In this document: positions 22,428 through 37,216 of the stretch, in pieces
Numbering within the stretch: the stretch's first letter is position 1
How the letters are laid out: each line of letters starts with the position of its first letter
From: Merluccius polli
Lineage: Eukaryota > Chordata > Actinopteri > Gadiformes > Merlucciidae
Direction: 5' to 3'
Assembly: GCA_030340625.1 (NCBI GenBank)
Contig: JAOPHQ010000579.1
Coordinates: 178,501-242,500, forward strand
Length of the DNA stretch: 64,000 nucleotides
The notes under the pieces: model-generated
The model's database searches: none
What the model was told of the DNA's origin: nothing
What the model saw: the letters and a program-made list of their open reading frames with translations, nothing else
Made by a program: the position numbers and the translations under genes

Positions 22428-22727
22428 TCAGTGGGGCTTCGCCCCGAGCACTGGCCTCTACAGCTGTAGGGGCCAGTGCTCGGTGCGCTTGCTCGGTGCG
22501 CCCTAATAAGCACGGAGTTAGTTCCTGGGTAGACTTGTGTTCGTAACTGAATAGAGTTGGACTGGATGAGTCCTTTATAGTGTCCTGCACACACACACCT
22601 TAATTACCTTATCTAATTTCCTTACCTAACGTTGTCTAACAATGCATTTTAAACAAATTATGTATAACCCAGAATAGTATGGAGAGAGAGGGTGATCCAC
22701 ACACATTTGTGTAAAATGTTTTAATAG

Positions 22728-22733
22728 TTTATT
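22728..22733 (-). terminator. Candidate poly(A) signal of the FRMPD gene
   Basis: The minus strand reads AATAAA, followed 20-25 bases on by a GT-rich stretch (tttacacaaatgtgtgtgg). It lies about 1.1 kb beyond the stop codon. The duplicate copy has the same signal at 16367-16372. Confidence 0.55.
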
Positions 22734-23824
22734 GAAAACAATGGGAGTTTTGTCATTTCCAAGAGACATTAGTATGTCTTGAAGCATGTGAAATAATACA
22801 TATTTGAAAGCACATAATTTGTGAAAAATAACACTAACAAGTTATTCGCCTTAATGATAACAGTGCTTAAATTCAACGTGTTTTAAATTATTATAATATA
22901 TTTTCTAATATATTTTATATCGTCTACATATTGCTATAACAAGCTTTGTTATTTCCATGTTTATTTCAAAATACTTTTTAATACTACAAGCAGTATTTAG
23001 ATTGAGCAGTGCATTTAAAGTGTCCCTGTACCCTGTAAAGTTATTATTTAGAAACGCTTTGTCGACCCACAGACAAAGCATTACACGCAACAGGGCTCAA
23101 ATCCGTTGACTTTACATTACAATCGATAGAATCAAGCATGTCGTCAAAACCGCCAAGTTTCTCTTTCACTTGACAATGTGACAGTGACAATGAGGAAATG
23201 TCTCAGGTTGGACAGTGAAATTGCACTTCATGAAATGATTGAAATGAAAGTGAGTCCACCCTCAGCCCTGTCTGACATACACAGAGTAAATAAACTAGCA
23301 TAGTCAATGGCTTCTTCATATCTCTACAACAAATCATATATATATATATATTTATATATATTCATATTGTATTTATATACATTTTATACATTTTTTTATA
23401 TTCTTTATTTATGAACAAGTGAAAGGAAACCCATGAGGTACATACAGTATCATATTACAAAGGTTCTGTTACATTATGGCTTTGCGAATGTACTTGACGT
23501 CGATATTATCAGCAGATATAGCAAGTGTACTCAGCTTAAGTATTACCTTAAACCATCGCCCTCGTCCGCTGGGAGTGGCCGCGAGTGTAAAAACATGGAT
23601 TGCTTTTCGTTACGCTTTAAACTTCTCGTTTCTACATTTTTCTTAAAAAACAAAACAAAACAAAAAACGCAAGTCATGTTTCAGCGTATGCCGAAAATGC
23701 AAAAAAAAAAAAAAACCCTGTCGGAAAGGGAGAGTACCGTTTTAGGAGTGGACCAGAGGGGCTGAACTTGTCTCTCCGGTTTGGGGGGGATGGGGGGGGG
23801 GGGGGGCTCAGAGTCCGTCGCCCT
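22734..23824 (-). other. Probable 3' UTR of the FRMPD gene
   Basis: AT-rich sequence between the stop codon and the candidate poly(A) signal. It includes a (TA)n tract near 23336-23360, a poly-A run (23700-23715) and a G run (23785-23803) just past the stop. Confidence 0.55.
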
Positions 23825-26800
23825 TCACTTGCTGAGCAGCATTTTGAGGGAGCGGGTGAGGGCGTTGGCGATGGCCGTCATGGTGCTGGAGTGCCGCACG
23901 AGCGCCTTGACACTGTGCTCGCCGGGCGCGCCCACCGCCGCCGCCTCGGCCGCCCGCAGCAGGCAGATGTAGTTCATGACCACCTCGTCCACCTTGGCCA
24001 CCACCTCCCGCTGCTGCTGGTGGGCGCCCGCCGCCGCCCCCCCCAGCCCCCTCACCAGACACATGCAGGCTTCGCACAGACAGCACAGCACCTGGAAGCT
24101 GCAGGTGACCGCCAGCAGCATCTCCTCAGCGCTGCCGTGGGCCTGCGCCGCGCGCCGGCACGCCCTGCCCAGCTCCTTGGACTCGACGGCGAGCAGCTGC
24201 TTGTACTGGGACAGGTCCTGGACGGGGGGCGGCGGCGCCGAGGGGGGGCCGCCGCGGTCCCCCCGTCCCACGCCGGAGCGCACCAGCGCAATGAGCTCGC
24301 TGGCGTCGCGGCGCACGTCCGCGAAGCCGCCGGGCGACACGTACACGCGGTCCTTGAGCGCGTTGATGCGCGCCAGGCGGTCGCCGAAGCTCATGTTGTC
24401 CAGGACCTCGCCATACAGCTGCTCCCCGGCGGCGGCATCAAGGCCGGACCCGCAGTACGTCGCGTTCGCCGCCGCCACCGCGCCGCCTCCGCCTCCCGCC
24501 GCATCGTAATCGCCGGTGCCGCGGCTTTGCCTCTGCCCCTCCCATTCGACCTCGTCTTCCTCGCCCTCGCTCTTCCTCTTGAAGAAGCAGTAGCTAAAGG
24601 GTCCGTTGCATCTCCAGGGGCTGGCGTCCAGCTTCTGGGAGCCCTTTGCGTGTTTGCCGTCTTTCTGCAGGGGAAACGCCACGGACGCCCGTCTGCCACC
24701 GCCGCCGCCCCCCCTGCTGCCCATGGACCAGCAGGTGGTCTGGGAGCACACGGACCCCTGGGAGTAACTTTTGGAGAGCCGCTTCCTCACGGGCCTCCGA
24801 TGGGGGGCTTTGGCCTCCGCCAGGGGCTGCTGACTGTGGCTCCGGACGGGCTTCTCGAACAGGGCCTCCGCACTGCCGGAGCCGGCTGTCGTGTTGCTGG
24901 AGCTGCGCCGTAGCTCCCGGCCTCGCCGGAGGCCGCCGTGAAAGGGGTCCGCCTGCCGCAGGGTCCGTGGTCCGACTGGCTGGACGTGGTTCTGGTTGGG
25001 CCAGTACTGCATGGGGTTCAGGGCAAGTAGGGAATCCTGCCTCGGCAGGCTGCCCGAGTTGCTGCCGCAGTTGTTGGCCTGCATGGGCTGGGGCGAAGTG
25101 ACAGGAGGTGGCGGTGGCGGCGGCGGGGGAGGCGGTATTGAACGCTGGACAGCGCTCGGGGATACGACGCAAGCTCTGGGGCCGGCGGACGCCTGTCGGG
25201 TGAATGCCGACGACGGTTGGTCTCCCCTCCCCCCGAGCGGCAAGGTACTGAGCTCCGCCCGTTGGCCGGCTAGACTGGGGGCGGCAGAGAAACACAGAGC
25301 ATCGTTAGGTAAAGAACGCGGGGTCTGGCGTGCCGCATGCTTCGCCCTCGCGTCAGACTCGAACCAGCCCTCGGAGCTGCCGCCGCCGCCGCTAGGCTGG
25401 CTCCTGGACCGCGACGGCGGGCGGTTGGCGGAGCTGCCGCCACCCTCGCGACCGCAGCCCCGTTCCCGGCCGCCGCCGGCGCCCTCTCTACCGCACTGGG
25501 AGGCAAAGCGCTCCGGGTCCGTGGGCGCCGGCTCCAGTTCTCCCTCCAGGCCGGAGAGGGAGCTTCTCCTCTCTATGCCGGGGCGTCTGACTTCTACACT
25601 GTCCCTCGGTCTGTGCGCATGCATATCAGGGCTCCTCACAAGTTTGGTTGGGAGCGTGGCCGAGTGATACGGCCGGGGGAAGGTGGGGTTCGCCGAATTG
25701 GGGCCGACGAAGGGGAAGGGCGCGGCGGAGGAGGAGGAAGAATTACAAGGGCACCTGGCTATGGTGTGGTTCCCCCGATTCTTAACCATCTCCACCAGCT
25801 GGGGGTTGCCGCTGGTGACGTAGCGTCTGCCGTCTCTTTTCGCCGCCCCTCCCATGCCTGCGCTGTGCAGCTTCCCCCCCTGGTGCATTTGGCTGACCGT
25901 CAGGTAATTAATCAGCTGCCTGTAGGCCTGGCTGCCTTCCTGCTGGTTCAGCCCCCTCAAATACGCTTGCTGTTTCGCATGCAGGTCATTTTGAAACCTT
26001 CTGGACGCCGTACCTGAGGTTTCCTTATGCTTGGAGGGCGTGGCTGAGGAGGGGCGCGCGTGCTCGGAGCCCCCCGCCGCCACCGGCGGGTGGATGTTGG
26101 GCAGCATTTTGCGGAGCATGGCGGGATCCGCGTGCGGGTGGAGCTCCTTGTTCTGGCCGGAGAACCCTTGGGGAACCCCGGCGGACTTGCTCTCCTCGTA
26201 GTTGGCCGCCCTAAGGAGCGAAGACGAGGAGCTCGAGAGCGGGTGCCGCTGGAGGTGTTGTTGGTGGTGGTGGTGGTGGTGTTGCTGTTGTTGTTGTTGC
26301 TGTTGGTGTTTGGACTCGAGCGCGGCGGGCCCAAGAGGCGAATCCGCCGGGGTGCCGCCGGCACTGCTGTTGGTGCTGCCGCCGCCGGCGTCCAGCGACG
26401 AGCACAGCGAGCCCTGCAGTGAGCTATGGGCCTCTCCCTGGAGGTTGGAAATCCTTTTGGCGAGGTGGTACTCACAGAGGCGCGCCACGCTCTGCTGCCT
26501 CGACACGGGCGGGTGAGCGCTCGGCGCGTCCGCTCCGTGGTCTGACCCGGCTGAGTGAAGTTGTTGTTTTTTGGCCGGGGAGAGTAACGACGCGACGACC
26601 AGGCGTTCGTCTTGCTCGACGATAGCTGAGGCCCCGTCATCTGTTGCAACGCGCGCCGCCCCAAACTCGCCTCCGTCCGACGAGCAGTCGGTGGCGGAGG
26701 GAGGAGGACGCGGGAGACCGTGGTGGCTATTTATGCCAAGTCCATCCGCCGCCAAATTCTCTGCCATTAACGAGTTCTGGCGTCTCTGGTGACTCCTCCC

Positions 26801-27345
26801 TTGCTCCTCCGTGAAGCCCGGATCGAGCTCGAGAAGCCCACCGCTGCCGCCGCCGACAGAGCCCCAGTGGCCGTCCCTAGTACTAAAGGTGTTGTACTTC
26901 CCACCGGAGTCGCCCGATTTTCTCTGATGCTTCCCTCCCGGCGTGACGGAGCTGGGGCGCTGCAGCGTGGCGGAGGAGCCGTTTCTCGCCTGGGCCCCGG
27001 CTCGCAAGCCATCCGGACCCAGCGCCGCCGCCGCATCCAACGGCGGGCTCCGCCTCGGGGGCACCGCAGGCGGTGGGAGGAGGCGACGCGACGGACTGCG
27101 AGGCTGCTGCTTCTGCTGCTTCTGCTGTGGCAGAGTCTCGCCGGCCCCGGGCGAGATGGGGAACTCGGTTTTCTCTTCCAGCAAGGGTTGGTATCCTTCC
27201 CTCGTGGCCACCAGAAGGCGCATGTGGCTCTCGCTGAGTCTATGAGCGGCGGCCAACTCGGAGATCTCCGTCATCTCGGAGGAGTTGGTCTCGTTGCCGG
27301 AATCTGAGGACGACTCTGGGCTGAACACTCGCGATGTCCTTACAC
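23825..27345 (-). CDS. frmpd3: FRMPD last coding exon
   Basis: A 3521-bp exon encoding about 1172 residues to the TGA stop. It opens with VFSPESSSDSGNETNSSEMTE, a hallmark of the family. A long low-complexity region follows: a Gln/His run near 26260-26310, a Pro run near 25110, and Gly- and Ser-rich stretches. It ends with a conserved block (YGEVLDNMSFGDRLARINAL, then LLAVESKELGRACRRA, then VVAKVDEVVMNYICLLRAAE) and terminates RSLKMLLSK. It is very GC-rich compared with the introns. The acceptor is ccttttctccag. Confidence 0.93.
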
Positions 27346-30300
27346 CTGGAGAAAAGGAAGAAGACAAGTCAGTCATTCAGGCAGACGGCAGACGACACCT
27401 TCTGGCAGGCGCGGGAAAATCCAACAAACAGTCAGACAGAACGGTGGGGCGGTAAAATGAAACGTGCATTGGCGATACGGTGCTATGGTGATGTTGTATT
27501 GTTTACAAAGAATGGAATAAAATATATTAAATTAAACGATTGTTGATGTCATTATTGAAGTAATGAATGTAGCTATAAAATGCAGTTTTCTCTTAATATT
27601 CTATTGCATGTCATGGCCACAGTGTGGTGCTGTGTTCTCCCTCTGTGTCGGCCACACCCCCTGTCTGTATCTGTGCTTTGCCTGCCACTCTCAACTGCTC
27701 ACACCTGGCCTGCATCAGCACATCAACTCCCCTTCAAATACACCTGGTTTCCCTGCAGTCATCGCCAGATCGTACTCCTGTTGTAATCTCGTGCCTCGCC
27801 TTTGTTCTCTTGCTTATAGATCGTGGATCTACACCTCCAGCCTACCTGCTTCACTCCCTCCAGCCTGATGCGCCCCACTCTCCAACCTGCCTCTTGCCTC
27901 ACTCCTGGTTACACCAAATAAACCTGTTCACCTTCACTACAACTCCTGTACCGTCTCTGTGTTTCGCTCTTGGGTCCAGCAGCTATCGCCCCCCCTAACA
28001 TTGCAAACTCAAAATGAATGTTGAATTCCCTCCAAAACGTCCTCAGAGTCCCCTTATCTCCAACATGGAGAGTGAAAGGGCAAAAAAACCAAAAGGGCAT
28101 ACAGGGTGCCTCCTATTTTTTTCACCCAGCTCTGTGCTGATCGCATGCCTTTTCTTGCAAAATCTCTGTAGGGTTTCCAGCTCTGGGTGTCGTTGCACCA
28201 AAATGATAAGCTTATCTTCTAGATCGCCCATGTTTTCTCCTTGTGGGAGGGAGCTACGTGACATCCGGTTGTAAATCCCGTCAGCAAAAAGTAAACATTT
28301 TGTTGCCGGTATTTTCTGCCAACCTCACTTCATTTTACATTTTTATTTTACTGAACCCATCTGAATGCAGCATAAGTCAGAAAACTGGGTGATACCTACA
28401 GGCATTGGAAAATAATACCTTTTATTTTTTCAAAGACCTTAAAAATGACCAACCTGGGTTTCTACCCGGGGCGTGTGGTCTTGGCGGCGGTCGTTGCTCG
28501 GCGACAGAAAGCGCCTCCAAGGCCTGCAGAGTATTGGCGACGGCGTTGTCCAGCCTCCTCTCCTCTCCTCCTCTGCTCCCCTCCCCGCCGGTCGCCACGG
28601 CGTCGATCGACGACACCGGGATGATGTCGTCGTTGTCAGGCGTGCTCAGGGGCCGCCCCTCTGGCGCCCCGGCGTCCTCGTCCGAGCTGTCCCGGAACCC
28701 CGGCGGTGGCGCCGCGATGGCCAGGTTGAGCGTCTCCAGCAGCGTGTCTTCGTCGTCGTCGTCGACGGCGACCGCGTCGTCGCCCTCCGGCGGAGGCAGC
28801 GCCGTCAGGTCAATGATGTCGTCCGCGGAACCCGAGAGCGCCAGGAAGGTGGTCTTGCCGGCCACCGCCGCGGCGAGCCCCCCCTGCGCCCGGTTCCCGT
28901 TTCCCGCCTCGTCGTTCACTGGCGTGCCGCCGCCCCCCGTGGAGTCCTCTTCGCAGGAGGCGTCGTCCTCGTCCTCGGCGTCGTCCGTGGTGTCGGCGTA
29001 GCACAGGTCCCGCAGCAGCGGCTCCTCGTTGCCCTCCTCGCCGCCGATGTTGCTGTAAACGTGCGGCCCGCCGCCGCCACCGCCGCCGTCGTAGTGGAAG
29101 GGCATGCCGTCCTGTGGAATGGAAAATGCATTTTAAGCTTTCCCTTATTCCTATTTGGGTTTGCTTTTTGCTCTATTAAGATTTAGCCTCTTAGTATCTT
29201 GTCACTTTATGGTATAGCATGAGCTGGACAGAGGAGGAGTTTGCTCAGCAATGGCCGGTGATAAGATAGGAAGGGGGCCCCCACCAATTCCCTGAATAGT
29301 TTTTACGGCCTCACTGATGTAAACCCCTACTTTTCTGAGTAATGATGTAGCAAGGGTGTACAACTGTATGTGTACAACTGTATAAAAAAACTCACAATAA
29401 TACAATTCATTGCCTTTTTCTGTAGCGCTTTTCAAGATACCTAAAGCGCTTACATAGTGTGTGTGTGTGAGTGTGTGAGGGGGGGGAGGTGGGTTATGAC
29501 ACCTCATCCTCTACCAGTGTGTAGCACCCACCTGGTGATCACACCGTGTTCAGGGCTCACTCTACTCAAGAGGAGACTCTTGTACGCACACATCAAATAC
29601 TCTTCTGTTCTACTAACTATTGTGTGCTGCCTTACATTCATCGCGTGCTCACTTGAGACTGTTTTTTTTCTGTCCAACTTGTGGCTGACTAAAATAGGCC
29701 TATATTTCTATTTGACTATATTTCAATATGACTATATTTCAATAATAGTGTGCTCAGAGGGGCCCCTGTCAGTGCTGGGCCCTTGGAATCGTCCTAACTC
29801 CCCCCCCCCCCCCCCCCCCCTTACGGCGCCCCTGGCCACGACACCTGCGAAGAGCCGAAGTCCACGTTGCGGCGCAGGTAGGGCGGCTGGAGCGCCGGTG
29901 CGTCGGGGCTCTCCAGCGCGTGCTCGTAGCCGCCCGCGGCGTTCCCCCTCGCGTCCCGCGGCGGGTCCCCCCCGAAGATGAAGGAGACTTTGGCACTGCG
30001 GGGCGAGTCCTGAGGCTTGTGTCTGGTGGACGGCGGCAGGGGAGGAGGGAGCGGACTCCTCCTGCCTCCGGGGTCTCCGCCACTGTCGTCGTCACCGCCG
30101 CCGCCGCCGTCGGGCCGCTGGGCGTCATTGTGGAAGTAAGGGGAGACGCTCGCGTTTCCCCTCTGCCCGTTGTTGGCGTTGTAGTCCGAGTGACGGCTGT
30201 AGACGTCTGCGTCTCCGTCGCCGGGCGGCGGTTCCTCCTCGCAGTCGCCGAGAGACGTGCTGTACGGCCACTCCAGGATACGGTCGTGACCTGAGGAGAA

Positions 30301-31802
30301 CCGGGGGAGATACGTAATGGTACCGGTTGATGTGTTTGGAACCGCCTCCTACTCCAAGGGGTTTAAAAAAAGTCTTAAGTGCCCATGATGTCTCTTTAGG
30401 ACGCCAACTTCACATTTTTTATGTTTGAGGTTTTTCCTGATATTATGCGTCTGTTCATTTGCATATGAGTTTCTGTGCTTTTGTAGATTGTATATTGTAT
30501 ATAGAAGTACATATAAGTACATTGCATAATATGTTTGTAGATTCGTGCTGTGTCTATTGTATTTAATATTCCCAACACGTTGGAGAAGTTGTATGTTATA
30601 TCTTTTTTTTTCATATATTCTCCAAATCATTATTATAAAAATAATATAACATAATTTGATATTCTTAAATAATTGCATGAAATAGTATTGTATTCAATTA
30701 TTTGATTATGTTACATAATCAAATAATTAACCCTGCAAATTATGATAAGAATTATATTAATGTGACTACAGAACTGCAGGCAATACAAGAAAGTTTCTCC
30801 ACTTTTACAACTGACAAAACGACAACTTGACAGAGTGCAGAGTAGCCATAAAAAATCAAAACACAAGGTCCATATTTTATTTTTAATAATGCTTGTAAAA
30901 AAAAAGTGTATTGGCATTAGATAGTATAACTTACTTGCATCCTCCAGTCCCATGCTGTTGCAGTGGGCCATGTTGAAGATGGATCTCCTGGAGTCCACTA
31001 GGAGGCGGTAGTAGCCCGCCGTCAGACAGGCCAGGTTCATGGCGTCACTGGACTCCATGATCAGTGTGATTGGCTGGGGAGGGAAAAAAAGGCGGGAAAG
31101 TAGAAGATGTGTAAATGTGTAATTGAGTAACTGTCACCATTAGGGACGGATATTCATGTAATATATTAACTAAATTAAAAATGACAGGAAAATGAAATGA
31201 TGAACAAAGAAGAAAAAAAGACAAAAAAAGAACGAAAGCGATTGACTGTTTATAGGCCAAAGAAATGGTTTAACAAGTCGGTTATTAATCAAATGTATTC
31301 ACTGAAATCATGCTCACCCACCGAAAAACTGTTCCTTATCATTTTCCCAGAGGCCTGCTCTGGGTCTGCTCCTTTTATGCCCCAAGTCTACTACCAATGT
31401 CTCTGCATAAAAGGGTCTACAGCCCCTTTTATACAGAGGTTCCGCAATATCGCCGTAAACATCAGTCATTATGCGGGCTTCGCTTTTTTACACAGAAACA
31501 AACAAAGCCGGCGTCTTTAAAAGTGTCAGTAACACGGGCCGACGAAAGGTTTTTAACCCGAGCAACCGGATGAATTTAATAACGGGATGAACGGCTGAGG
31601 TCAGAGCGTTATGCCCACCCTGACGTCCAGGACGTGGAGCTCCAGGCGTACGTTGGTGTCGTCCTCGGTCAGGATCTCGATGCGGTTGACGTGGCTGAAG
31701 TCGGCCAACAGCGCCACCAGATTGGTGCGCGCGTTGATCACGTGACTGATGCCGTAGCGGGGGCCCACCAGCAGAACGACCTCCGTCTGCTTCTCCCCTT
31801 GC

Positions 31803-31879
<77 letters not shown>

Positions 31880-33686
31880 ATGAAAAGTAAACTGTTGTCA
31901 GACCTCCCTCCCTCAAGATGTACCTCAACATCAAGGGTGTAAGTTAAACTTGAATATCGTGGGTAAGGAAGGTGAAAGTAGTCAGTATAATTAGCATAAT
32001 TTGTACAGCTTACAAAATACATTTTAATCAAGATAACCAATTAACTTAACAAATGATAATGTATTTGCCTGTATTTGTTGTTCAAATATGACTGTGATTC
32101 TACAAAAAAAATCTGAATTTTGCTAACTGCAAGCTAGCGACTGTCTCTGAGCGCCACTAGCTTGTACCGCTAGCCAAACTGCTACGAGCCTGGTTCCACT
32201 GCTGTGTATACGAGGTCTACAGATTAAAAAAAGGTAGCAGCGTTTACCAAAAGGATGGACTTGAACTCCCTCCCTCCGTAAAGCTGGAGTTCACTGAGGA
32301 ACCTCAGGTAGTGCACCTTGGCCTGCAGGACCGTCAGCTGAGGACAGAGAGGAGAGAGACGCCGGGAAATAACAAAAGATCAAAAAGACAGCGTGGTGAA
32401 TCGTAATAAATTGAATTCCCACTTCTGATAATTCAACTTTGACTTTTATCTCTCCGGATGCGCACGCAACCCGGCGTTAGCATTCATTTTTAAATAAAGG
32501 ACAACAGAGCCAACCGGCTTAGTAGTTATACGAGACAGCGACACTCACCGTTGCGCAACCGGCTAACTGCTAGTTAACGCTAACTGCTAAACACTGAGCG
32601 CAAAACCGCCAACTTATATTCAATCATAAATCTAAGTTAATTGTGCTCCATACGATGAGGAACAAGGAACATAAAACAGGTAACAACCAGGCCCGGATTA
32701 AGAAGGCCTGGGGCCCCTAGGCTGCTGGACGATGTAGGCCCCCCCCCCCACCTCGAAGGACCGAACCCCCCAAAAAATTGCTACCGGATTTTTGTTGAGC
32801 GGGGGGGGGGGGGGGGGGGGGGGGGGGTGCTGGCGGAGATTTTTGTTGAGCGGGGGGTGGGTGCGGATCGCGGCGCTACCGGATCGCAGCGCTAGCAGAT
32901 CGCGGGGCTATCGGAGGGGCCCCCGGTTCCCGGTTCGACCAATCGGGGGCCCCCTGGCAGGTGGGGCCCCTAGGCTGTAGCCATATCAAGCCTGTGCGTT
33001 AGTCCGGCCCTGGTAACAACATTATATTACATTCCCATGAACGGTACTTTAATAACAGGCTGGTTTGGGGCATTAACTGATTGAATTTAAAGAACACATG
33101 CTAAACGTGCTAAACTGAATTTATAGACTACACAGCACATTAATGCACACTGCCAGGGTGTGGTTTGATTGAAGGCAGGAGATTAACTAAAGTGTGATTG
33201 TGTCGGTGTAGTAAACATTTATAACACAGCGGAAACATTAGCATTTTGATCTCGCTAATTGCTAGCAGCAATGCAAACGCCGCAGGAATATGCGCAGGAC
33301 GGTGATTAAACTGGGCCGTTCCTATGCTGGGCACTGTAAAAATAAATACAAAATTAAACGTTAAACGTTAAAATATATCTATTTTTTTTCTTCTTAAAAT
33401 GATTAAGAATGCTGTATTCTCGTTTCATTTTTTGGCATTGAATCAGCTTTTTTTTCTGACCGGGAAATGGGTTAAAACGACTTATCGGCGGTTCTATTTA
33501 AAGGACGAGCGACTGTGTGGACACGAGAATGGAAATATTAATATGCAAATGATATTCTGGCCACAGATTGGGTTGACTACAAGGGGCCTCTGGGTTGACA
33601 AGGGCAAGGAACTTCAACAAGGTTAAAACCGGGCAGCGATGCTATTTTTAGGGTATCGCATCACAGCTCGAGACGAAGACGGCCGA

Positions 33687-33722
<36 letters not shown>

Positions 33723-34114
33723 CGAGCATACTTTTTTCCCCGGAGGCACGAGGTTGTGGTTGGTTTTGAGGATGTGCGTCAGGGCCTTCCTAATGTTTTT
33801 CTCCTTCATGCTGGCCATCACCGCAGGGGGTAGGAACAGCGGCAGACCCCACTCCTTCCTGTGCAGCGCACGGACACGCAACCGTGTATAACCGTGTCAT
33901 TTTTTACATTTTATTTGAAGCGTAAACACAAGTCACAAAGGTCCAACATTGTCAATCGTTTGTCATGTTTGTCGCTTTTCGGGGGAGAGGGAGAGGGGGA
34001 GAGAGGGAGAGACAGCGACAGCGAGGTTAATGATAAGAGTGAGAGAAAGACAAAGAGACAGAGAGACAAAGCGGGGGAGACAGACAACAGATGGAGAGAA
34101 AGAGGTAAAGATGG

Positions 34115-34187
<73 letters not shown>

Positions 34188-35667
34188 TGGAGAGAGGTCG
34201 ACACAACAGCGAGACATCGGAGAGAGAGGGGGGGGGGGGGGGGGTCGTCCATTTTAATCACAGCTACAGTGCCGTCTCAAGTGGCTTCGCAAGACCCACA
34301 TTATAAGACAAAGCAACCTAACCCTTAGACCTCTAAAGGGCTTAAAGGAAGACCGCCCCCCCCGAAAACCCAGAGGGAACATGTGACACCAACAACTATC
34401 CAAACCAAAAACTTACAGGATGTACTTGAGAGACACCTTCTGGCTCTGTCTGGTTGTCATGGTGATGATGTACATCTGGAGAGCGGCCAGTCGGAGCGCA
34501 GCGTCGTACTTCAGCTCCGCGCCGAAGCGCTCCAGCACCACGTCGTTGCAGCACTGCGGGAATACAAACAAGCGAAAAGGGGGGACAGGATGGGACCGGT
34601 ATCGGGTTTAGGTTCTGCGTAAACCCAAATGGGCCGTCTTCGCAGTCGGAAAGAACACCAGTATAGACACAGCTAGTCCAGTAAAGATACATTGACCACG
34701 CCGGCACTGCGGCATGCGTCGATAAAACCCGTGTCACATAAAAGTAGCAGACCCATAACCAGCGCTATGAGCGACACACCTGTGTTTGTCCTACAACGAC
34801 ACCGCTGTGAAAAGGGTCCATTCGGATAACAACGATATACACTTTATCCGGTCCCGAAGGAAAACGACTTTCGGACACGCCGTTAACGTTACGATATCGA
34901 AACATTCAGCATCGCAGGCATGTAGACGGTTAGACATTAAGACGGGTCCGAGCTGATTGGTCAGCATTTCCTGCACAGGCTTCACAACTCCTTGAGCACC
35001 TTGAGGAAGACTAGCCTGGTGCGCTCCACATGTTATTAACTGTGATTAGTATTTTTAGAGAAGGGGAATTTAAATGAGAGCGAGTGTGAATGAGTTGTTA
35101 GGTATGTTGCAGCCTTAATTAGGACTTACTTCTAGCTTTTCTTCTGTGCAAATTCGCTAAGCATTTCACAAATCTGCACGGTCACACCTCTCTGTCTCTG
35201 TCTCTCTCTCTGTCTCTCTCTCTCTCTCAAACCCAAATCACTTTCCCATACCGCCATCGCAGCTACTGCCACCATTCGTCCCGCCAGCACCAACATTGCT
35301 ACCTCATTATCTTAAAGCTTGCTGGTGACAGCATGCTGCTCTTTGATAACCTCTCTCCGTTTGACCCCTTAATGGCCAAAGCCACTTCAGGAAGGCTATT
35401 GTAGCGGCTCGAGTGTCCGTGTGACTCCCGGGTTAAACGGCGCTGTGAGACAACCGCGCCGCTGTCCGTGGTTCTGAAACAACAGCCTGAGCGATAGTCG
35501 CAGTATCGCTTTTTGGGATTTTTTTTGCTATTTTTCTTTAGATACATGAAGCTTAAACAGAGGGGGGGGGGGGGGGCAACAAATACAACTAAGACCCCTT
35601 AAGACCCCTCGTGGCACCGGGCCCGGTTCAATGTAAAATGTAAAAGCGTCTAAACAAAGACCAAATA

Positions 35668-35710
<43 letters not shown>

Positions 35711-35905
35711 CGATGACGATGACGATGACAGTGGCGACGATAGTGACCTGTACGTAGAGGTACTCGAACGCCACGGCGTCGCGGCGGAGGAGCTCCACGG
35801 GGTCTCGCGGCACAAAGCTGAGCCTGAAGAAACACTTCATCTTGTCAGCGCCGGGCCTCCGGGTTACCTGGGTGAGGGGGGGGGGGGGGGAGGGGGAGTC
35901 AAGGG

Positions 35906-35983
<78 letters not shown>

Positions 35984-36797
35984 GTGAGACAGACAGAGTG
36001 TGTGAGAGAGAGAGAGAAACAGAGAGACAGAGACAGAGAGAGAGACAGAGAAACAGACAGACAGAGAGAGAGAGAGACAGAGAGAGAGAAAGGCGTGTTA
36101 GTGTGGGTTTGTGAAAGGAGAGACAAGAGCGAGATAACAGAGAGAGGAGGCGAAAAACAAAGAGAGAAGAGAGAGAGAAAGAGGTAAGGATGCAGTGCAG
36201 AGAGGAGCAATACTGAACAACAAAAATGGCAAACGAACGAACCTAAAAGCCGCTGGGAAGAGACATGATTTCGTGGGTCACTATACAAGTCGCCGTTCTC
36301 GTTTGAAATCTGCCAGCGCGTCCAACAAACTCCTTTCCACAGTTTCCCCCGAAGGAGACGGCGATGACACAGCGGCGGTGTCTCCCGAACGCGAACGACA
36401 TCGACGGCCAGTCATCAAAACCGACAAGTCGAGAGATTTGGACGCGCGTCCGTTACGATGGATCCAATTTACGCCACGACAGATTTGCACCGATCCGGCG
36501 CCCCGGTTCCCCCGAAATTAATTGCTAATCTCGGACGTTTTTTTAATTAACCGAGCGGGCGCCTCGCCGGGTGTCACGTTGCGAGGTCTTGGTGGCGAGG
36601 TCTTGGTCGTAACGTTGCCCCGATCGTAACGTCGCATCAGGTATTAAATCATCTTCGTATTCGACAACCACAACGACAACAAATGGCGCCTCGGTCTCAC
36701 GTTCCGCCTCCGGACGGCGACGCGGCGCGCGGGATGCCGAGTCGTAACCGCGCTGATGAGTATCAATACTGCTCTCTTGTGATTTGAAATGATTCGA

Positions 36798-36841
<44 letters not shown>

Positions 36842-36884
36842 TTGCATACAGCTGACTGTGTGTGTGTGTGTGTGCGACCATGCT

Positions 36885-36915
<31 letters not shown>

Positions 36916-37120
36916 TGTTGTTGTACAAGTCAATAATAAGTGAAGAGCTTGAGAGAGAGTGAACAAAGAGAGCGAGAGAGAGAGAGAGAGTGAGAGAGAT
37001 CGTGAGAGAGAGATCATGAGAGAGAGAGAGAGAGAGAGAGAGAGATCATGAGAGAGAGAGAGAGAGAGATCGTGAGAGAGAGATCATATGAGAGAGAGAG
37101 AGAGAGAGAGAGAGATCATG

Positions 37121-37151
<31 letters not shown>

Positions 37152-37185
37152 TCATGAGACAGAGAGAGAGAGAGAGAGAGATCAT

Positions 37186-37216
<31 letters not shown>

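Larger units (their letters stand above)
22429..24913. repeat. Tandem duplication, inner (functional) copy
   Basis: A 2485-bp segment that continues without a break into the rest of the FRMPD last exon. It retains single-copy target sites for all three transposons found in the outer copy. Its sequence is almost identical to the outer copy apart from a few small indels, so the duplication is fairly recent. Confidence 0.95.

Noticed and set aside
23768..24913. A 381-residue plus-strand frame
   Set aside because: It is the complement of the FRMPD last exon. GC-rich coding DNA often leaves the opposite strand open, and its sequence is Arg/Ala/Gly-rich without motifs.
35628..35840. Poly-Ile, poly-Ser and poly-His frames
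   Set aside because: They come from the (GAT)n tract read in three frames beside the real FERM exon.
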